A stretch of DNA of 52,401 nucleotides from contig RECA01000083.1 of the NCBI GenBank assembly GCA_007692435.1, positions 1 through 52,401 on the forward strand. The letters are read 5' to 3'. The notes below the pieces were generated by a model. It worked only from the letters and a program-made list of their open reading frames with translations. It had not been told where the DNA came from and did no database searches. Positions within the stretch are counted from its first letter, which is position 1. Every line of letters begins with the position of its first letter. This DNA is from Thioalkalivibrio sp. GTDB taxonomy: Bacteria; Pseudomonadota; Gammaproteobacteria; Ectothiorhodospirales; Ectothiorhodospiraceae. The position numbers and the translations under genes were made by a program. This document shows, one piece after another, positions 28,297 through 38,049 of the stretch.

Positions 28297-28471
28297 CCTC
28301 TTTCTCCGATTCTATATGGGTCTTGATCTTTTAAAATCTTCGTGCGCCCGGACGCTGGTGCCGGCACGGTTCGCGACTATACGCGATGCGAATCACAGCG
28401 GGTAGGGGCATTATCCGCCGTTCCGGCCCGGGGAAATGGCGCCATCCGCATTTTCGGCTAGTCTATGACGC

Positions 28472-29458
28472 ATGAATGACACCGCCCTCGTCGATCCCTT
28501 CGGCCGCCGCATCGAGTACGTGCGGGTGTCCGTCACCGACCGCTGCGACCTGCGCTGCTTCTACTGCATGCCGCGCGGATTCCGGGACTTCGAGGAGCCG
28601 GAAGACTGGCTGAGCTTCGACGAGATCGAGCGCGTGATGGCGGCCTTCGCCCGGCTGGGCACCCGACGCATCCGCCTGACCGGCGGCGAGCCGCTTGTGC
28701 GCCAGAACCTCCCGGACCTCGCGGCACGGCTCTCGGCGCTGCCCGGCGTGGAGGATATCTCGCTGTCCACCAACGCCACGCGTCTGGCGAAATCCGCCGA
28801 TGCGCTGTTCGCAGGCGGCGTGCGGCGCATCAACGTGAGTCTCGATTCCCTGAAGCCGGAGGTCTTCCGGGACATCACCGCGGGCAAGCTGGAGAAGGTG
28901 CTCGCCGGCCTGATGGCCGCGAAGACGACCGGGTTCCACCCGATCAAGATCAACATGGTGGTGATGGGCGGAGTGAACGAGGACGAGGTCGGGGACATGG
29001 TCGACTTCTGCCTGGAACACGGCTTCACGCTGCGCTTCATCGAGACCATGCCGATGGGCGAGACCGGCCGCGAGGCCGTCAGTCATTTCGTGGATCTCCG
29101 GCGGGTGAAGGAGCGCCTCGCCCAGCGCTTCGATCTGATCCCGGGCATGATGCCGGGCGGCGGCCCGGCCCGCTACGTCCGGGTGGCGGGAACGGACCTG
29201 CACATCGGCTTCATCACGCCGATCTCGCAGCACTTCTGCGAGACCTGCAACCGTGTCCGGCTCTCGGTGGACGGCACGATCTACACCTGTCTCGGCAACG
29301 AGCACAAGCTGGAACTGCGGCCGCGACTGCGGGCCGGCTGCTCGGACAGTGACCTCGAGGCCGCGATCGTCGAGGCCATCGCCCTGAAGCCGGAGCGGCA
29401 CGAGTTCCGGGAGCGGCCGGAGAAGGTCGTGCGCTTCATGTCGATGACCGGCGGCTAG
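28472..29458 (+). CDS. moaA: GTP 3',8-cyclase MoaA
   Basis: A 328-aa radical-SAM enzyme (E. coli MoaA 329 aa). The N-terminal cluster motif is VTDRCDLRCFYCMP (C-x3-C-x2-C). The C-terminal cluster is in HFCETCNRVRLS with a third Cys in YTCLGNE. It ends in the essential Gly-Gly (MSMTGG). It starts molybdenum-cofactor synthesis from GTP; MoaC, encoded at 6 kb, takes the next step. It lies alone between divergent pfp and a convergent aldehyde dehydrogenase gene. I looked for a Moco riboswitch in the 175-bp leader and did not recognise one. Confidence 0.98.
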   Translation: MNDTALVDPFGRRIEYVRVSVTDRCDLRCFYCMPRGFRDFEEPEDWLSFDEIERVMAAFARLGTRRIRLTGGEPLVRQNLPDLAARLSALPGVEDISLSTNATRLAKSADALFAGGVRRINVSLDSLKPEVFRDITAGKLEKVLAGLMAAKTTGFHPIKINMVVMGGVNEDEVGDMVDFCLEHGFTLRFIETMPMGETGREAVSHFVDLRRVKERLAQRFDLIPGMMPGGGPARYVRVAGTDLHIGFITPISQHFCETCNRVRLSVDGTIYTCLGNEHKLELRPRLRAGCSDSDLEAAIVEAIALKPERHEFRERPEKVVRFMSMTGG

Positions 29459-29495
29459 TGGGTGGCCTGCTGCTGGCGGCCCACGCTCGGCTCAC

Positions 29496-30863
29496 TCAGT
29501 CCACCCAAATCGTCTTCGCATTCACGAACTCGCGGATCCCGAGGGCGGAGAGCTCGCGCCCGTAGCCGGAATCCTTCACGCCGCCGAACGGCAGCCTCGG
29601 GTCGCTCTTCACGATCCCGTTGACGAAGGCGCAACCGCACTCCAGCCGCCGCGCGATGGCCTCGCCGCGCGCCCGGTCCGTAGTCCACACGCTCCCACCA
29701 AGCCCGTAACGCGAGGCATTGGCGAGCGCCACCGCGTCATCGGCATCGGCCGCGCGGGACACGGCCGCGACCGGCCCGAAGGTCTCCTCGTCGAAGGCCG
29801 CCATCCCGGGCCGGACATGGTCCAGGAGCGTCGGGGCGTAGAACGTGCCCGGGCGCTCGAGCCGCTGCCCGCCGGTGACGCAGAGCGCGCCCGCCTCGAT
29901 GCTGCGGTTCACCTGGTCATGAAGATCATCCAGCAGATCCTCGCGCGCCAGTGGACCGAGATCGGTTTCCTCGTCCATCGGGTTGCCCACCCGCATCGCC
30001 TCCAGCTTCGCCTTCAGCCCGGACACGAAGTCCTCGGCGATCGCCTCTTCGACGATGAAGCGCTTCGCGGCGATGCAGGTCTCCCCGTTGTTCTGGAAGC
30101 GGGCCTTGGCCGCCTGCCCGATCACGTGCTCGAGATCGGCATCGGCCAGCACGATGAAGGCGTCCGATCCGCCAAGCTCCAGCACCGTCTTCTTCAGATG
30201 CTGCCCGGCCGCTGCGGATACCGCGCGCCCCGCGCCCTCGGACCCGGTCAGGCTGACGCCGCGCACCCGCGGGTCCTCGATCACCCGCTGTACCGCGCCC
30301 GAGCCGATCGCGAGATTGCGGAACACGCCGCCGGGAAATTCCGCCGCGTCGAAGACTTCCTGCAGCGCGGCCGCGCAGCCCTGCACATTGGAGGCGTGCT
30401 TGAGCAGAATCGTGTTCCCCGCCAGCGTCGCCGGAACCGCCTGGCGCATCGCCTGCCAGTAGGGGAAGTTCCACGGCATCACCAGCAGTACCGCACCGAG
30501 CGGCTGCCAGGCGATCAGCGAGCGCCCGGCGTCGGAGGCCACCATGGTGTCGACCAGGAAGTCCGGGCCGTGCGCGGCATAGTAGTCGCAGAGGACCGCG
30601 CACTTCTCGACCTCCGCACGTGACTCGGCGATGCGCTTGCCCATCTCGGCGGTCGCGAGCCGCGCCAGGGTTTCCGAGCGTTCGCGCAGGGCCGATGCCA
30701 GGCGCCGCAGCGCCCTCGTCCGTTCCGGGAGGGGCAGCGCCGACCACGCGGGAAAGCGCTCCTGCGCCCCTGCGATGGCCGCGTCCACCTCGCCGTCACC
30801 CAGTGCCGTCCGGGTCTCGAGACGTTCCCCGCTGGCCGGATTGATGCTGATCATTTGGGACAT
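29496..30863 (-). CDS. NAD(P)-dependent aldehyde dehydrogenase, succinate-semialdehyde type
   Basis: A 455-aa protein; the ATG at 30863 has AGGAGGA just upstream. Active-site Glu lies in LELGGSDAFIV and the catalytic Cys in NNGETCIAAKRF; the cofactor-loop residues are in PWNFPYWQ. It ends with PFGGVKDSGYGRELS. The short length and NINPASGE-like start match the Sad/GabD1 group of semialdehyde dehydrogenases, probably acting on succinate semialdehyde, but substrate cannot be settled from sequence. No pathway partner is adjacent. It is convergent with moaA and divergent from the NDUFA9-like gene across 212 bp, in which I see no clear element. Confidence 0.88.
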   Translation of the reverse strand: MSQMISINPASGERLETRTALGDGEVDAAIAGAQERFPAWSALPLPERTRALRRLASALRERSETLARLATAEMGKRIAESRAEVEKCAVLCDYYAAHGPDFLVDTMVASDAGRSLIAWQPLGAVLLVMPWNFPYWQAMRQAVPATLAGNTILLKHASNVQGCAAALQEVFDAAEFPGGVFRNLAIGSGAVQRVIEDPRVRGVSLTGSEGAGRAVSAAAGQHLKKTVLELGGSDAFIVLADADLEHVIGQAAKARFQNNGETCIAAKRFIVEEAIAEDFVSGLKAKLEAMRVGNPMDEETDLGPLAREDLLDDLHDQVNRSIEAGALCVTGGQRLERPGTFYAPTLLDHVRPGMAAFDEETFGPVAAVSRAADADDAVALANASRYGLGGSVWTTDRARGEAIARRLECGCAFVNGIVKSDPRLPFGGVKDSGYGRELSALGIREFVNAKTIWVD

Positions 30864-31075
30864 GCGATCCTCCTGATGGCGGTGCGCCGGGCACGGACCA
30901 CGTCCGCCGGCTCCGATGAGTTCCCTTTTCTGCGGACTTGCGCGACTGCCAGGGGTTCCGGCGATGTCGGGACCGTGCACCGTGGAACCGTGCGCGGTGG
31001 CACCCCTGTGGTCCCGGTGCTGCCGCGTTAATATAGGGACGGACCCATCCTCAACCCGACAGGCCGGAGAAAATC

Positions 31076-32017
31076 ATGTCCATCCAGCACGTCTCCCTCC
31101 TTGGCGGCACCGGCTTCGTCGGCCGCCACATCGTTGTGCGGCTCGCGGACAAGGGCATCAAGGTACGCATCCTGACCCGGCATCCCCAGCGGCACCGCGA
31201 CCTCAAGATCACGCCGGAGGTGGACCTGGTCAGCGGGGATACGCACGATCCCGCCGCTCTGAACGACTTCTTCGCCGGCACCGACGCGGTGATCAACCTG
31301 GTTGGCATCCTGAACGAGAGGGGCCGGGACGGATCCGGTTTCCGCAAGGCGCACACCGAGCTGACGGAGAAGGCGCTGGCGGCGGCCGAGTCCCAGGGCG
31401 TGCGGCGCTTCGTGCAGATGAGCGCGCTGAAGGCCGACATGGCCGACCCGCCGAGCCACTACCTGCGCAGCAAGGCCGCCGCGGAAGAGGCCGTCTTTGC
31501 GGCCACCGCCTTCCCGGTCACCGTCTTCCGGCCCTCCGTGATCTTCGGCCCCGGTGACTCCTTCATGAACCGCTTTGCGGCACTGCTGAAGATTTCGCCG
31601 TTCATGCCGCTGGCGCGGTCCGACGCCCGCTTCGCGCCCGTGTTCGTCGGTGACGTCGCGGACCACTTCGTGAACTGCCTGGAAGACCCCGCCACCTTCG
31701 GCAGGGGCTTCGAACTCTGCGGTCCACGCGTGTACACCCTGGCCGAAATCGTGCGCTACGCAGCCCGCGTGAGCGGCCGCCGCCGCCCGATCCTGAGCCT
31801 TCCGGAATGGGCGGGCAGGCTGCAGGCTTCGGTGTTCGAGTTCGTGCCCGGGAAGCCGCTGTCCCGCGACAACCTCGCATCGCTGTCGGTGGACAGCATC
31901 TGCACCGGGGAGACGCTGCCCTGCCCGACGCTGCTGGAGAGTGTCGCGCCGTCCTACCTCGGTCAGGAGGGCCACCAGGCCCGCATGCAGCGTCTGCGCA
32001 GGGGTCAGCGCGCGTAA
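31076..32017 (+). CDS. NAD(P)-binding epimerase-like protein, complex I NDUFA9 family
   Basis: A 313-aa atypical short-chain dehydrogenase. The Rossmann motif [14 protein letters not shown] is at the N-terminus, followed by INLVGILNE and the Y-x3-K-like [10 protein letters not shown]. The pattern of GILNERG and the [18 protein letters not shown] segment match the bacterial NDUFA9-like group. Eukaryotic NDUFA9 is a structural complex I subunit; the bacterial role is unclear, possibly redox or quinone-linked. cca starts 13 bp downstream, so the two are co-transcribed. Confidence 0.85.
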   Translation: MSIQHVSLLGGTGFVGRHIVVRLADKGIKVRILTRHPQRHRDLKITPEVDLVSGDTHDPAALNDFFAGTDAVINLVGILNERGRDGSGFRKAHTELTEKALAAAESQGVRRFVQMSALKADMADPPSHYLRSKAAAEEAVFAATAFPVTVFRPSVIFGPGDSFMNRFAALLKISPFMPLARSDARFAPVFVGDVADHFVNCLEDPATFGRGFELCGPRVYTLAEIVRYAARVSGRRRPILSLPEWAGRLQASVFEFVPGKPLSRDNLASLSVDSICTGETLPCPTLLESVAPSYLGQEGHQARMQRLRRGQRA

Positions 32018-32030
32018 GCGGGGCGCAGCC

Positions 32031-33278
32031 GTGGAGACCTTCCTCGTCGGCGGCGCGGTGCGTGACCGGCTGCTCGGCCGGCCGGTCTCCGAGCGCGACT
32101 ATGTAGTGGTCGGCGCGACGCCGGAAGTGATGGAGGCCCGCGGCTTCCGCCCGGTGGGACGCGACTTCCCGGTCTTCCTCCATCCGCAGACGCACGAGGA
32201 GTACGCGCTGGCGCGTACCGAGCGCAAGACGGCGCGCGGCTACCGCGGCTTCAGCTTCAATGCCTCGCCCGAGGTCACGCTGCAGGAGGACCTCGCACGG
32301 CGCGACCTGACCATCAACGCGATGGCCCAGGCGGCGGACGGCAGGCTGATCGACCCCTTTGATGGCCGCCGGGACCTGGAGGAGCGGCTGCTCCGCCACG
32401 TGTCCGGCGCCTTTGCCGAGGATCCCGTCCGCCTGCTCCGCGTGGCCCGTCTCGCCGCACAGCTGGCGCCCTGGGGTTTTCGAATCGCGCCCGAGACCGA
32501 CGCGATGCTGCGCGAACTGGTCCGCAACGGCGAGGTCGATGCCCTGGTTCCGGAGCGGATCTGGGCGGAGTGCGAGAAGGCGCTGGCGAGCCCGGCCCCG
32601 GTGCGCTTCTTCCAGACCCTGCGCGACACCGGCGCGCTGAAGGTGCTGTTCCCGGAGATCTCGGCACTCTTCGGCGTGCCGCAGCCACCCCGCTACCACC
32701 CGGAGATCGACGCCGGGGACCACACCTTCATGGTGCTGGAGCAGGCCGCGCGGCTGAGCACCGAGCCCGAGGTCCGGTTTGCCGCGCTGGTGCACGATCT
32801 CGGCAAGGGGGACACCCCGCCGGAGATCCTCCCGGGCCACCGGGGTCATGAGGAGCGCGGGGTGGTCCGGATCCGGGCACTCGCGGAACGCCTGCGGGTC
32901 CCCAACCGCTACCGCGATCTCGCGATCCGGGTCGCACGCCACCACGGCCTCGTGCACCGTGTCTTCGAGCTGCGGCCAAAGACGGTGGTCAAGCTCCTGG
33001 AGGCGATCGACGTGCTGCGCCGACCGGAGGGCCTGGAGCCGTTCCTGCAGGCGGTGGAGGCCGACTACCGGGGGCGGGGAGGCGACTTTCCCGATCAGGC
33101 CTACCCGCAGGCGGATGCAGTGCGCCGGGCCGCCGAGGCGGTCACCGGCGTGTCACCGCAACCGCTGCTCGATGCCGGTCTGCACGGCGCGGCACTGGGC
33201 GAGGCGTTGCGGCGCGAGCGGATCCGCGCGGTGGCCACCCTCGATCTCCAGGCCCCGCAGGGCGAGGCCGGTCCCTGA
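32031..33278 (+). CDS. cca: Multifunctional CCA tRNA nucleotidyltransferase
   Basis: A 415-aa protein with a GTG start, 13 bp after the NDUFA9-like gene (E. coli Cca 412 aa). N-terminal nucleotidyltransferase: [33 protein letters not shown]. The central tRNA-binding region leads to a C-terminal HD phosphohydrolase domain with [10 protein letters not shown] and RHHGLVHR. It adds or repairs the CCA end of tRNAs; the HD domain gives phosphatase/phosphodiesterase activities in gammaproteobacterial class II enzymes. Confidence 0.96.
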   Translation: METFLVGGAVRDRLLGRPVSERDYVVVGATPEVMEARGFRPVGRDFPVFLHPQTHEEYALARTERKTARGYRGFSFNASPEVTLQEDLARRDLTINAMAQAADGRLIDPFDGRRDLEERLLRHVSGAFAEDPVRLLRVARLAAQLAPWGFRIAPETDAMLRELVRNGEVDALVPERIWAECEKALASPAPVRFFQTLRDTGALKVLFPEISALFGVPQPPRYHPEIDAGDHTFMVLEQAARLSTEPEVRFAALVHDLGKGDTPPEILPGHRGHEERGVVRIRALAERLRVPNRYRDLAIRVARHHGLVHRVFELRPKTVVKLLEAIDVLRRPEGLEPFLQAVEADYRGRGGDFPDQAYPQADAVRRAAEAVTGVSPQPLLDAGLHGAALGEALRRERIRAVATLDLQAPQGEAGP

Positions 33279-33393
33279 ACCACACGGCCGACGCCACCGG
33301 CCCCCGGGGCCCTGTCCGGGGACATTCACTTGCCTCCTCGCCAAGCTGGCCGTAACCTTCGGGGGTTAACACCCAGAAGCCGAGGACGACTGC

Positions 33394-34050
33394 ATGGATT
33401 ACAGCCTGGCGCGCAACAATATGGTGGAGCAGCAGGTGCGCCCCTGGGATGTGCTGGACATGCGCGTGCTGGACGTGATGGAGACCCTGCCGCGGGAGCG
33501 CTTCGTGCCCAGTGGGCGGGAGGGTCTCGCCTACGCCGACACCGAGATCCCGCTCGGGCATGGCGAGTTCATGCTGCCCCCGAAGGTGGTGGGACGCCTG
33601 CTGCAGGCGCTTGCGCCAAGCCGGAGCGACCGGGTGCTGGAGATCGGCACCGGTTCCGGCTATGTCACCGCCTGCCTGGCACGGCTGGCGGCGCAGGTGG
33701 ACAGCGTCGAGCGCGTGGACGACTTCCGCCTCGCGGCGCGCGCGCGACTCGACGGCCAGGGCATCGGAAACGCACAGCTCCGCACGGCCACGGTGACCCG
33801 CGACTGGACGCCACCGGGCAATCGCTATGACGCGATCAGCGTGAACGGCGCGATGGCCGAGTACAGCCCCTTTCTGCAGTCGCACCTGAGTCTCGGCGGG
33901 CGCCTGTTCGTGGTGGTGGGTACCCCGCCGGCAATGGAGGCGCTGCTGGTGATCCGTGTCGCCGAGGAGAGCTACCGGACGGAGAAGCTCTTCGAGACCA
34001 GCCTCAAGCCGCTGCTCGGCTTCGAGCGCAAGCCCGCATTCGTTTTCTGA
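33394..34050 (+). CDS. Protein-L-isoaspartate O-methyltransferase family protein
   Basis: A 218-aa protein with the PCMT fold: an N-terminal RNNMVEQQVRPWDVLD, an RERFVPSG segment, SAM motif I VLEIGTGSGYVTA, and an SVNGAMAEYSP strand where classical PCMTs have a different active-site loop. It is located directly upstream of tolC, as in many proteobacteria, and this tolC-linked subgroup is often more diverged than stationary-phase Pcm. Isoaspartyl repair is therefore likely but not certain. Confidence 0.85.
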   Translation: MDYSLARNNMVEQQVRPWDVLDMRVLDVMETLPRERFVPSGREGLAYADTEIPLGHGEFMLPPKVVGRLLQALAPSRSDRVLEIGTGSGYVTACLARLAAQVDSVERVDDFRLAARARLDGQGIGNAQLRTATVTRDWTPPGNRYDAISVNGAMAEYSPFLQSHLSLGGRLFVVVGTPPAMEALLVIRVAEESYRTEKLFETSLKPLLGFERKPAFVF

Positions 34051-34156
34051 GCGGCCCCGAGTGGACCATGCGGACCGCCGGTCCCGGGACGCCGCACCCC
34101 ATTCGCGGGTCCGCTCTGCTAGCATTGGAAAGTCTGAATTCCCCGGAATCGATGCC

Positions 34157-35482
34157 ATGAAGATGCTTCGCGCACTCAGCGCCGTCACTCTCGCCTGCGC
34201 CCTCTGGGCAGTCCCCGCCCAGTCCGAAGACCTGCTGCAGGTCTTTGAGCGCGCCCAGCAGCAGGATGCCGAGCTCCGCGCCGCCGAGGCGGAATACCGG
34301 GCGATCCTGGAGGCGCGCCCGCTGGCGCGCTCCGCCATCCTGCCGCAGCTTTCGGGAGACGCGGAACTCGGGGCCTTCTACTCGGATCCCGACGGACGGC
34401 CCAGCGTCGACGGCAGCCGTCGCGAGATCGGCCTGAGCCTGAACCAGAGCGTCTTTGACCGGCGCAACACCATCGGTCTGCGCCAGGCGGATCTGCGGAT
34501 CGATCAGGCGGCAGCCGACCTCGACGCCGCCCGGCAGGACCTGATCCTGCGTGTGGCCGAGGCCTACTTCGGCGTGCTGGTCGCGCAGGAGACCCTGGAA
34601 TTCCGGCGCGCCGAGCGCGAGGCCATCAGTCGCCAGCTGGATCAGACCCAGCGCCGCTTCGAGGTCGGCCTGATCGCGATCACGGACGTGAAGGAGGCAC
34701 AGGCGCAGTTCGACATCGCCGCCGCCGAGGAGATCGCCGCGGAAAACGCGCTGAACCTGTCGCAGGAACAGCTGGCGGTGATCACCAACCGGTATTACGA
34801 CCGGCTCGCGGCACTCGGCGAGGTCCTGGACATGGTCAGCCCGGACCCGGACGACCCGCAGGACTGGGTGGATGCCGCGCTGCAGGCGAACCAGGAACTC
34901 CGGGCCCGGCGCCTGGCGACCGAGACCGCGCGTGAACAGATCGGCCGCCAGCGCGCCGAGGGGCTGCCCACCCTGGGCCTTGCGGCATCGGTCAGTGACA
35001 CCGGCTTTTCCGGTACGGGCGGGGGCGGGGGCGACCGCGACCGCTTCGTCGACAGCACGGACGCCAACATCGGCCTGCGCCTGGACATCCCGCTGTACAC
35101 CGGCGGGCGCGTCAGCGCACTGACCCGCGAGGCCCGTGAGGAATTCGAGGCCGCCCAGGAGGCGCTGGTGCTCACCGAACGCCGGACGGTCGAGAACACC
35201 CGCAGCAGCTACCTGTCGGTGGTGGCGAACGCCTCGCGGGCCCGCGCGCTGGCGCAGGCGCTGGAATCGACCCAGGCGGCCTTCGAGTCTGCCCAGGCGG
35301 GCTTCGAGGTGGGCACGCGGACGCAGGTGGACGTGCTGCTCGCGCTGCGCGAGGTCTTCCGGGCCGAGCGCGACTATTCCGAGGCCCGTTACGGCTACCT
35401 GCTCGACACCCTGCGACTGCAGCGCGCGATCGGCAGCCTCACCGTCTCGGACCTGCAACACATCAACCAGTTTCTGGAGTGA
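34157..35482 (+). CDS. tolC: TolC family outer-membrane efflux channel
   Basis: A 441-aa protein. The ATG at 34157 gives MKMLRALSAVTLACALWAVPAQSEDLL, a Sec signal peptide cleaved near AQS. Two internally repeated outer-membrane-efflux domains follow, about 25-230 and 240-430, with TolC signatures DLILRVAEAYFGVLVAQE and RAERDYSEARYGYLLDTLRL. TolC trimers form the outer-membrane duct for type I secretion and multidrug pumps. No pump partner gene is adjacent. Slightly shorter than E. coli TolC (493 aa) because the long C-terminal tail is missing. Confidence 0.93.
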   Translation: MKMLRALSAVTLACALWAVPAQSEDLLQVFERAQQQDAELRAAEAEYRAILEARPLARSAILPQLSGDAELGAFYSDPDGRPSVDGSRREIGLSLNQSVFDRRNTIGLRQADLRIDQAAADLDAARQDLILRVAEAYFGVLVAQETLEFRRAEREAISRQLDQTQRRFEVGLIAITDVKEAQAQFDIAAAEEIAAENALNLSQEQLAVITNRYYDRLAALGEVLDMVSPDPDDPQDWVDAALQANQELRARRLATETAREQIGRQRAEGLPTLGLAASVSDTGFSGTGGGGGDRDRFVDSTDANIGLRLDIPLYTGGRVSALTREAREEFEAAQEALVLTERRTVENTRSSYLSVVANASRARALAQALESTQAAFESAQAGFEVGTRTQVDVLLALREVFRAERDYSEARYGYLLDTLRLQRAIGSLTVSDLQHINQFLE

Positions 35483-35486
35483 GGCA

Positions 35487-36062
35487 GTGAATCCGGGGGC
35501 TGCTGGTACCGACCCTGCGCGGCTGTGCGACCGCAGGCACTCCCGCCTGCTGCTGATCGACCTGCAGGAGCGGCTGCTCGCCGCGATGCCGCAAGAGGAA
35601 CGCGACGCCGTCGAGCGCAACGCCGGCCGGCTGGTCGAGGCCGCGCGGCTGCTGGAGGTGCCGGTGGAGGCCACGCTGCAGTACCCGCGCGGTCTCGGGC
35701 CGGTGACCGCGCCGCTGGAATCACTGCTCGACGCCTCCGATGGTCGCACCGAAAAGACCGCGTTCTCCTGCTGCGCTGCGGAGGACCTGGCCGGCCGGAT
35801 CACCGGCTCGGACGTGATCGTCTGCGGCACCGAGGCCCACGTCTGCGTGCTGCAGACGACGCTGGAGCTGCTCGCGGCCGGCGAGGCGGTGTTCGTGGTC
35901 GCGGACGCGGTCTGCAGCCGGGACCCGCGGCTCAAGGCCAACGGCATCGAACGCATGCGGGCCGCCGGCGCGGTGATCACCAACCACGAATCGGTACTGT
36001 TCGAATGGCTGCGCGATGCTGCGGATCCGCAGTTCCGTGCCGTCAGCCGCCTGATCCGCTGA
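35487..36062 (+). CDS. Isochorismatase-like cysteine hydrolase
   Basis: A 191-aa protein with a GTG start 4 bp after tolC. The catalytic triad of the family is visible: Asp in LLLIDLQERL, Lys in RTEKTAFSCC and Cys in GTEAHVCVLQTTLELL. The VADAVCSRD block and the late AGAVITNHESVLFEWL also match. The family hydrolyses amides or vinyl ethers (nicotinamidase, isochorismatase and others); this short YcaC/isochorismatase-domain type has no assigned substrate. A P-loop ATPase gene follows after 13 bp. Confidence 0.88.
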   Translation: MNPGAAGTDPARLCDRRHSRLLLIDLQERLLAAMPQEERDAVERNAGRLVEAARLLEVPVEATLQYPRGLGPVTAPLESLLDASDGRTEKTAFSCCAAEDLAGRITGSDVIVCGTEAHVCVLQTTLELLAAGEAVFVVADAVCSRDPRLKANGIERMRAAGAVITNHESVLFEWLRDAADPQFRAVSRLIR

Positions 36063-36075
36063 GGCGGAGCCCCGG

Positions 36076-36927
36076 ATGCGCCTGACGCCCGCAGAATACA
36101 GCGCCCTGCCCAACCGGCGCATCACCCTGCTCGGCATGTCCGGCGTCGGCAAGACGCACCTGTCCAACATGCTGCGCCGGGAGGACTGGTTCCACTACTC
36201 CGGCGACTACCGCATCGGCACGCGCTACCTCAGCGAGCCGATACTCGACAACATCAAGGCGCAGGCGATGCAGGTCCCGTTCCTGCGCGCGCTGCTGCGT
36301 GCCGACTCGATCCAGATCATCAACAACATCACCGTCGACAACCTGCACCCGGTGTCGAGCTTCCTCGGCAAGCTCGGCAACCCCGAGCTCGGCGGCCTCT
36401 CGCTGACCGAATTCAAGCGCCGCCAGGCCCTGCATCACGAGGCGGAGGTGCAGGCGATGCTCGATGTACCCAATTTCATCCGCAAGGCCGAGTTCCTGTT
36501 CGGTTACCCCCACTTCATCAACGACGCCGGCGGGTCGGTCAGCGAGCTGGCCTCGCCTGAGGTGATAGAGACCCTGGCCCGGCACACGCTGATCATCTAC
36601 ATCCGGGCCACCGAGCAGAACCAGCGCGCACTCATCGCGCGCGCCGAGAAGGACCCCAAGCCGCTCTATTACCGCGAGGACTTCCTGGACGAGCAGCTGC
36701 AGCGCTACATGCTGGAACACGACTTCGAGTACGTGGCCCAGATCGACCCCGACGACTTCGTGCGCTGGGTATTCCCGCGCCTGTTCCGCGCCCGGCTGCC
36801 CCGTTACGAGGCCATCGCCCGCGATTACGGCTACACCATCCTCAGCAGCGACCTCGTGGAGGTCCGGGATTCGGCGGATTTCGACGAGCTGATCCTGTCC
36901 ACTCTCGCAAGGCAGGAGCCGGGCTGA
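36076..36927 (+). CDS. P-loop ATPase of unknown function
   Basis: A 283-aa protein. Walker A is GMSGVGKTHLS (20-30), followed by a helical segment and a loop FHYSGDYRIGTRYL where nucleoside/shikimate-kinase-like proteins bind substrate. Strand IIYIRATEQNQ and an acidic ENQ/DPDDF region lie later. No Walker B DEAD/DExx or known accessory domain is plain to me. It has the feel of a small kinase-like P-loop protein conserved in proteobacteria. Its stop overlaps the metA start by one base (TGATG), so it is translated with metA. Confidence 0.75.
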   Translation: MRLTPAEYSALPNRRITLLGMSGVGKTHLSNMLRREDWFHYSGDYRIGTRYLSEPILDNIKAQAMQVPFLRALLRADSIQIINNITVDNLHPVSSFLGKLGNPELGGLSLTEFKRRQALHHEAEVQAMLDVPNFIRKAEFLFGYPHFINDAGGSVSELASPEVIETLARHTLIIYIRATEQNQRALIARAEKDPKPLYYREDFLDEQLQRYMLEHDFEYVAQIDPDDFVRWVFPRLFRARLPRYEAIARDYGYTILSSDLVEVRDSADFDELILSTLARQEPG

Positions 36928-37997
36928 TGCCACTGGTCGCCCACACCGAACTGCCCACCTTCGGCCGGCTGCGCCAGGAGGGCGGCACCGTCCTGCCGAG
37001 CGATTACGCGCTGCACCAGGACATCCGCGCCCTGCACATCGGCCTGCTGAACATGATGCCGGATGCGGCGCTGGCAGCGACCGAACGCCAGTTCTTCCGC
37101 CTGGTCGGAGAGAGCAACCAGATCGCGCAGTTCTACATGCACCCCTTCACCCTGCCCCAGCTGCCGCGCGGGCCGGGCGGGCAAAGCCACGTCGAGCGGT
37201 TCTACGAGGACTTCGAGGACATCAAGGAGGAGGGTCTGGACGCGCTGATCATCACCGGCGCCAACGTGTCCCACCCCGATCTGGCGATGGAGCCGTTCTG
37301 GGAGCCGCTGGCCGAGGTCGTGGACTGGGCGTGGCACAACGTGACCTCCACGCTGTGCTCCTGCCTGGCCACCCACGCGGTGATGCAGGCCCGCTACGGC
37401 GAGCGCAGGCGGCACCGCGGCAGCAAGCTGTGGGGCGTGTTCGACCACCGGGTGGTGGACCGCGGGCATCCGCTGGTCGCGGGCGTGAACACGCGCTTCA
37501 ACGTGCCGCACTCGCGTTTCAACGACGTCTCGCGCGAACAGTTCGAACGGCATGGCCTCAGGGTGCTCGTGGAGAGCCCGCGCGCCGGGGCGCACCTCGC
37601 GGTGTCGGCGGACGGCTTCCGTGTGGTCTTCTTCCAGGGCCACCCGGAGTACGACAGCATCAGCCTGCTGAAGGAGTACAAGCGCGAGGTGCGGCGCTTC
37701 GTCAATGGCGAGCGCGAGGAATTCCCGCCGCCGCCCGAGAACTACCTGTCACTGCAGGCCGCGGCGATCCTCGAGGAGCACCGCGAGCGCGTGCAGCAGG
37801 CCCTCGAGCGCCGGGCACCCGCCCCGGAGCTGCCCGAGGCCCTGCTGGTGGAGCAGCTCGACAACACCTGGCACGACAGCGCGCTGGCCGTGGTGAACAA
37901 CTGGATCGGCAACGTCTACCAGCTCACCGGCGCAAGGCGGCGGACACCCTTCCGTGAAGGTATCGATCCGGAGGATCCCCTGGACTGGAACCGCTGA
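36927..37997 (+). CDS. metA: Homoserine O-acyltransferase, MetA family
   Basis: A 356-aa protein, longer than E. coli MetA (309 aa) by a C-terminal extension. Catalytic residues are Cys146 (TSTLCSCLATHA, aligning with E. coli Cys142), His239 and Glu241 (FQGHPEYD). The NMMPDAALAATERQFFRL and PHSRFND blocks match the family. It acylates homoserine on the way to methionine. The position that selects the acyl donor (Gly111 in the succinyl enzyme of E. coli, Glu in acetyl enzymes) aligns here with Ser115, so donor choice is open. Overlaps the preceding ATPase gene by one base. Confidence 0.9.
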   Translation: MPLVAHTELPTFGRLRQEGGTVLPSDYALHQDIRALHIGLLNMMPDAALAATERQFFRLVGESNQIAQFYMHPFTLPQLPRGPGGQSHVERFYEDFEDIKEEGLDALIITGANVSHPDLAMEPFWEPLAEVVDWAWHNVTSTLCSCLATHAVMQARYGERRRHRGSKLWGVFDHRVVDRGHPLVAGVNTRFNVPHSRFNDVSREQFERHGLRVLVESPRAGAHLAVSADGFRVVFFQGHPEYDSISLLKEYKREVRRFVNGEREEFPPPPENYLSLQAAAILEEHRERVQQALERRAPAPELPEALLVEQLDNTWHDSALAVVNNWIGNVYQLTGARRRTPFREGIDPEDPLDWNR

Positions 37998-38049
37998 CCG
38001 GCCCGCGCCGCAACCGGTTCGCCGCACCCGTCTCCCGACACCACCCGAC

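Noticed and set aside
28297-28471. Moco riboswitch upstream of moaA
   Set aside because: I could not identify the conserved Moco-motif helices; the spacer is explained by two divergent promoters. A covariance-model scan would settle it.
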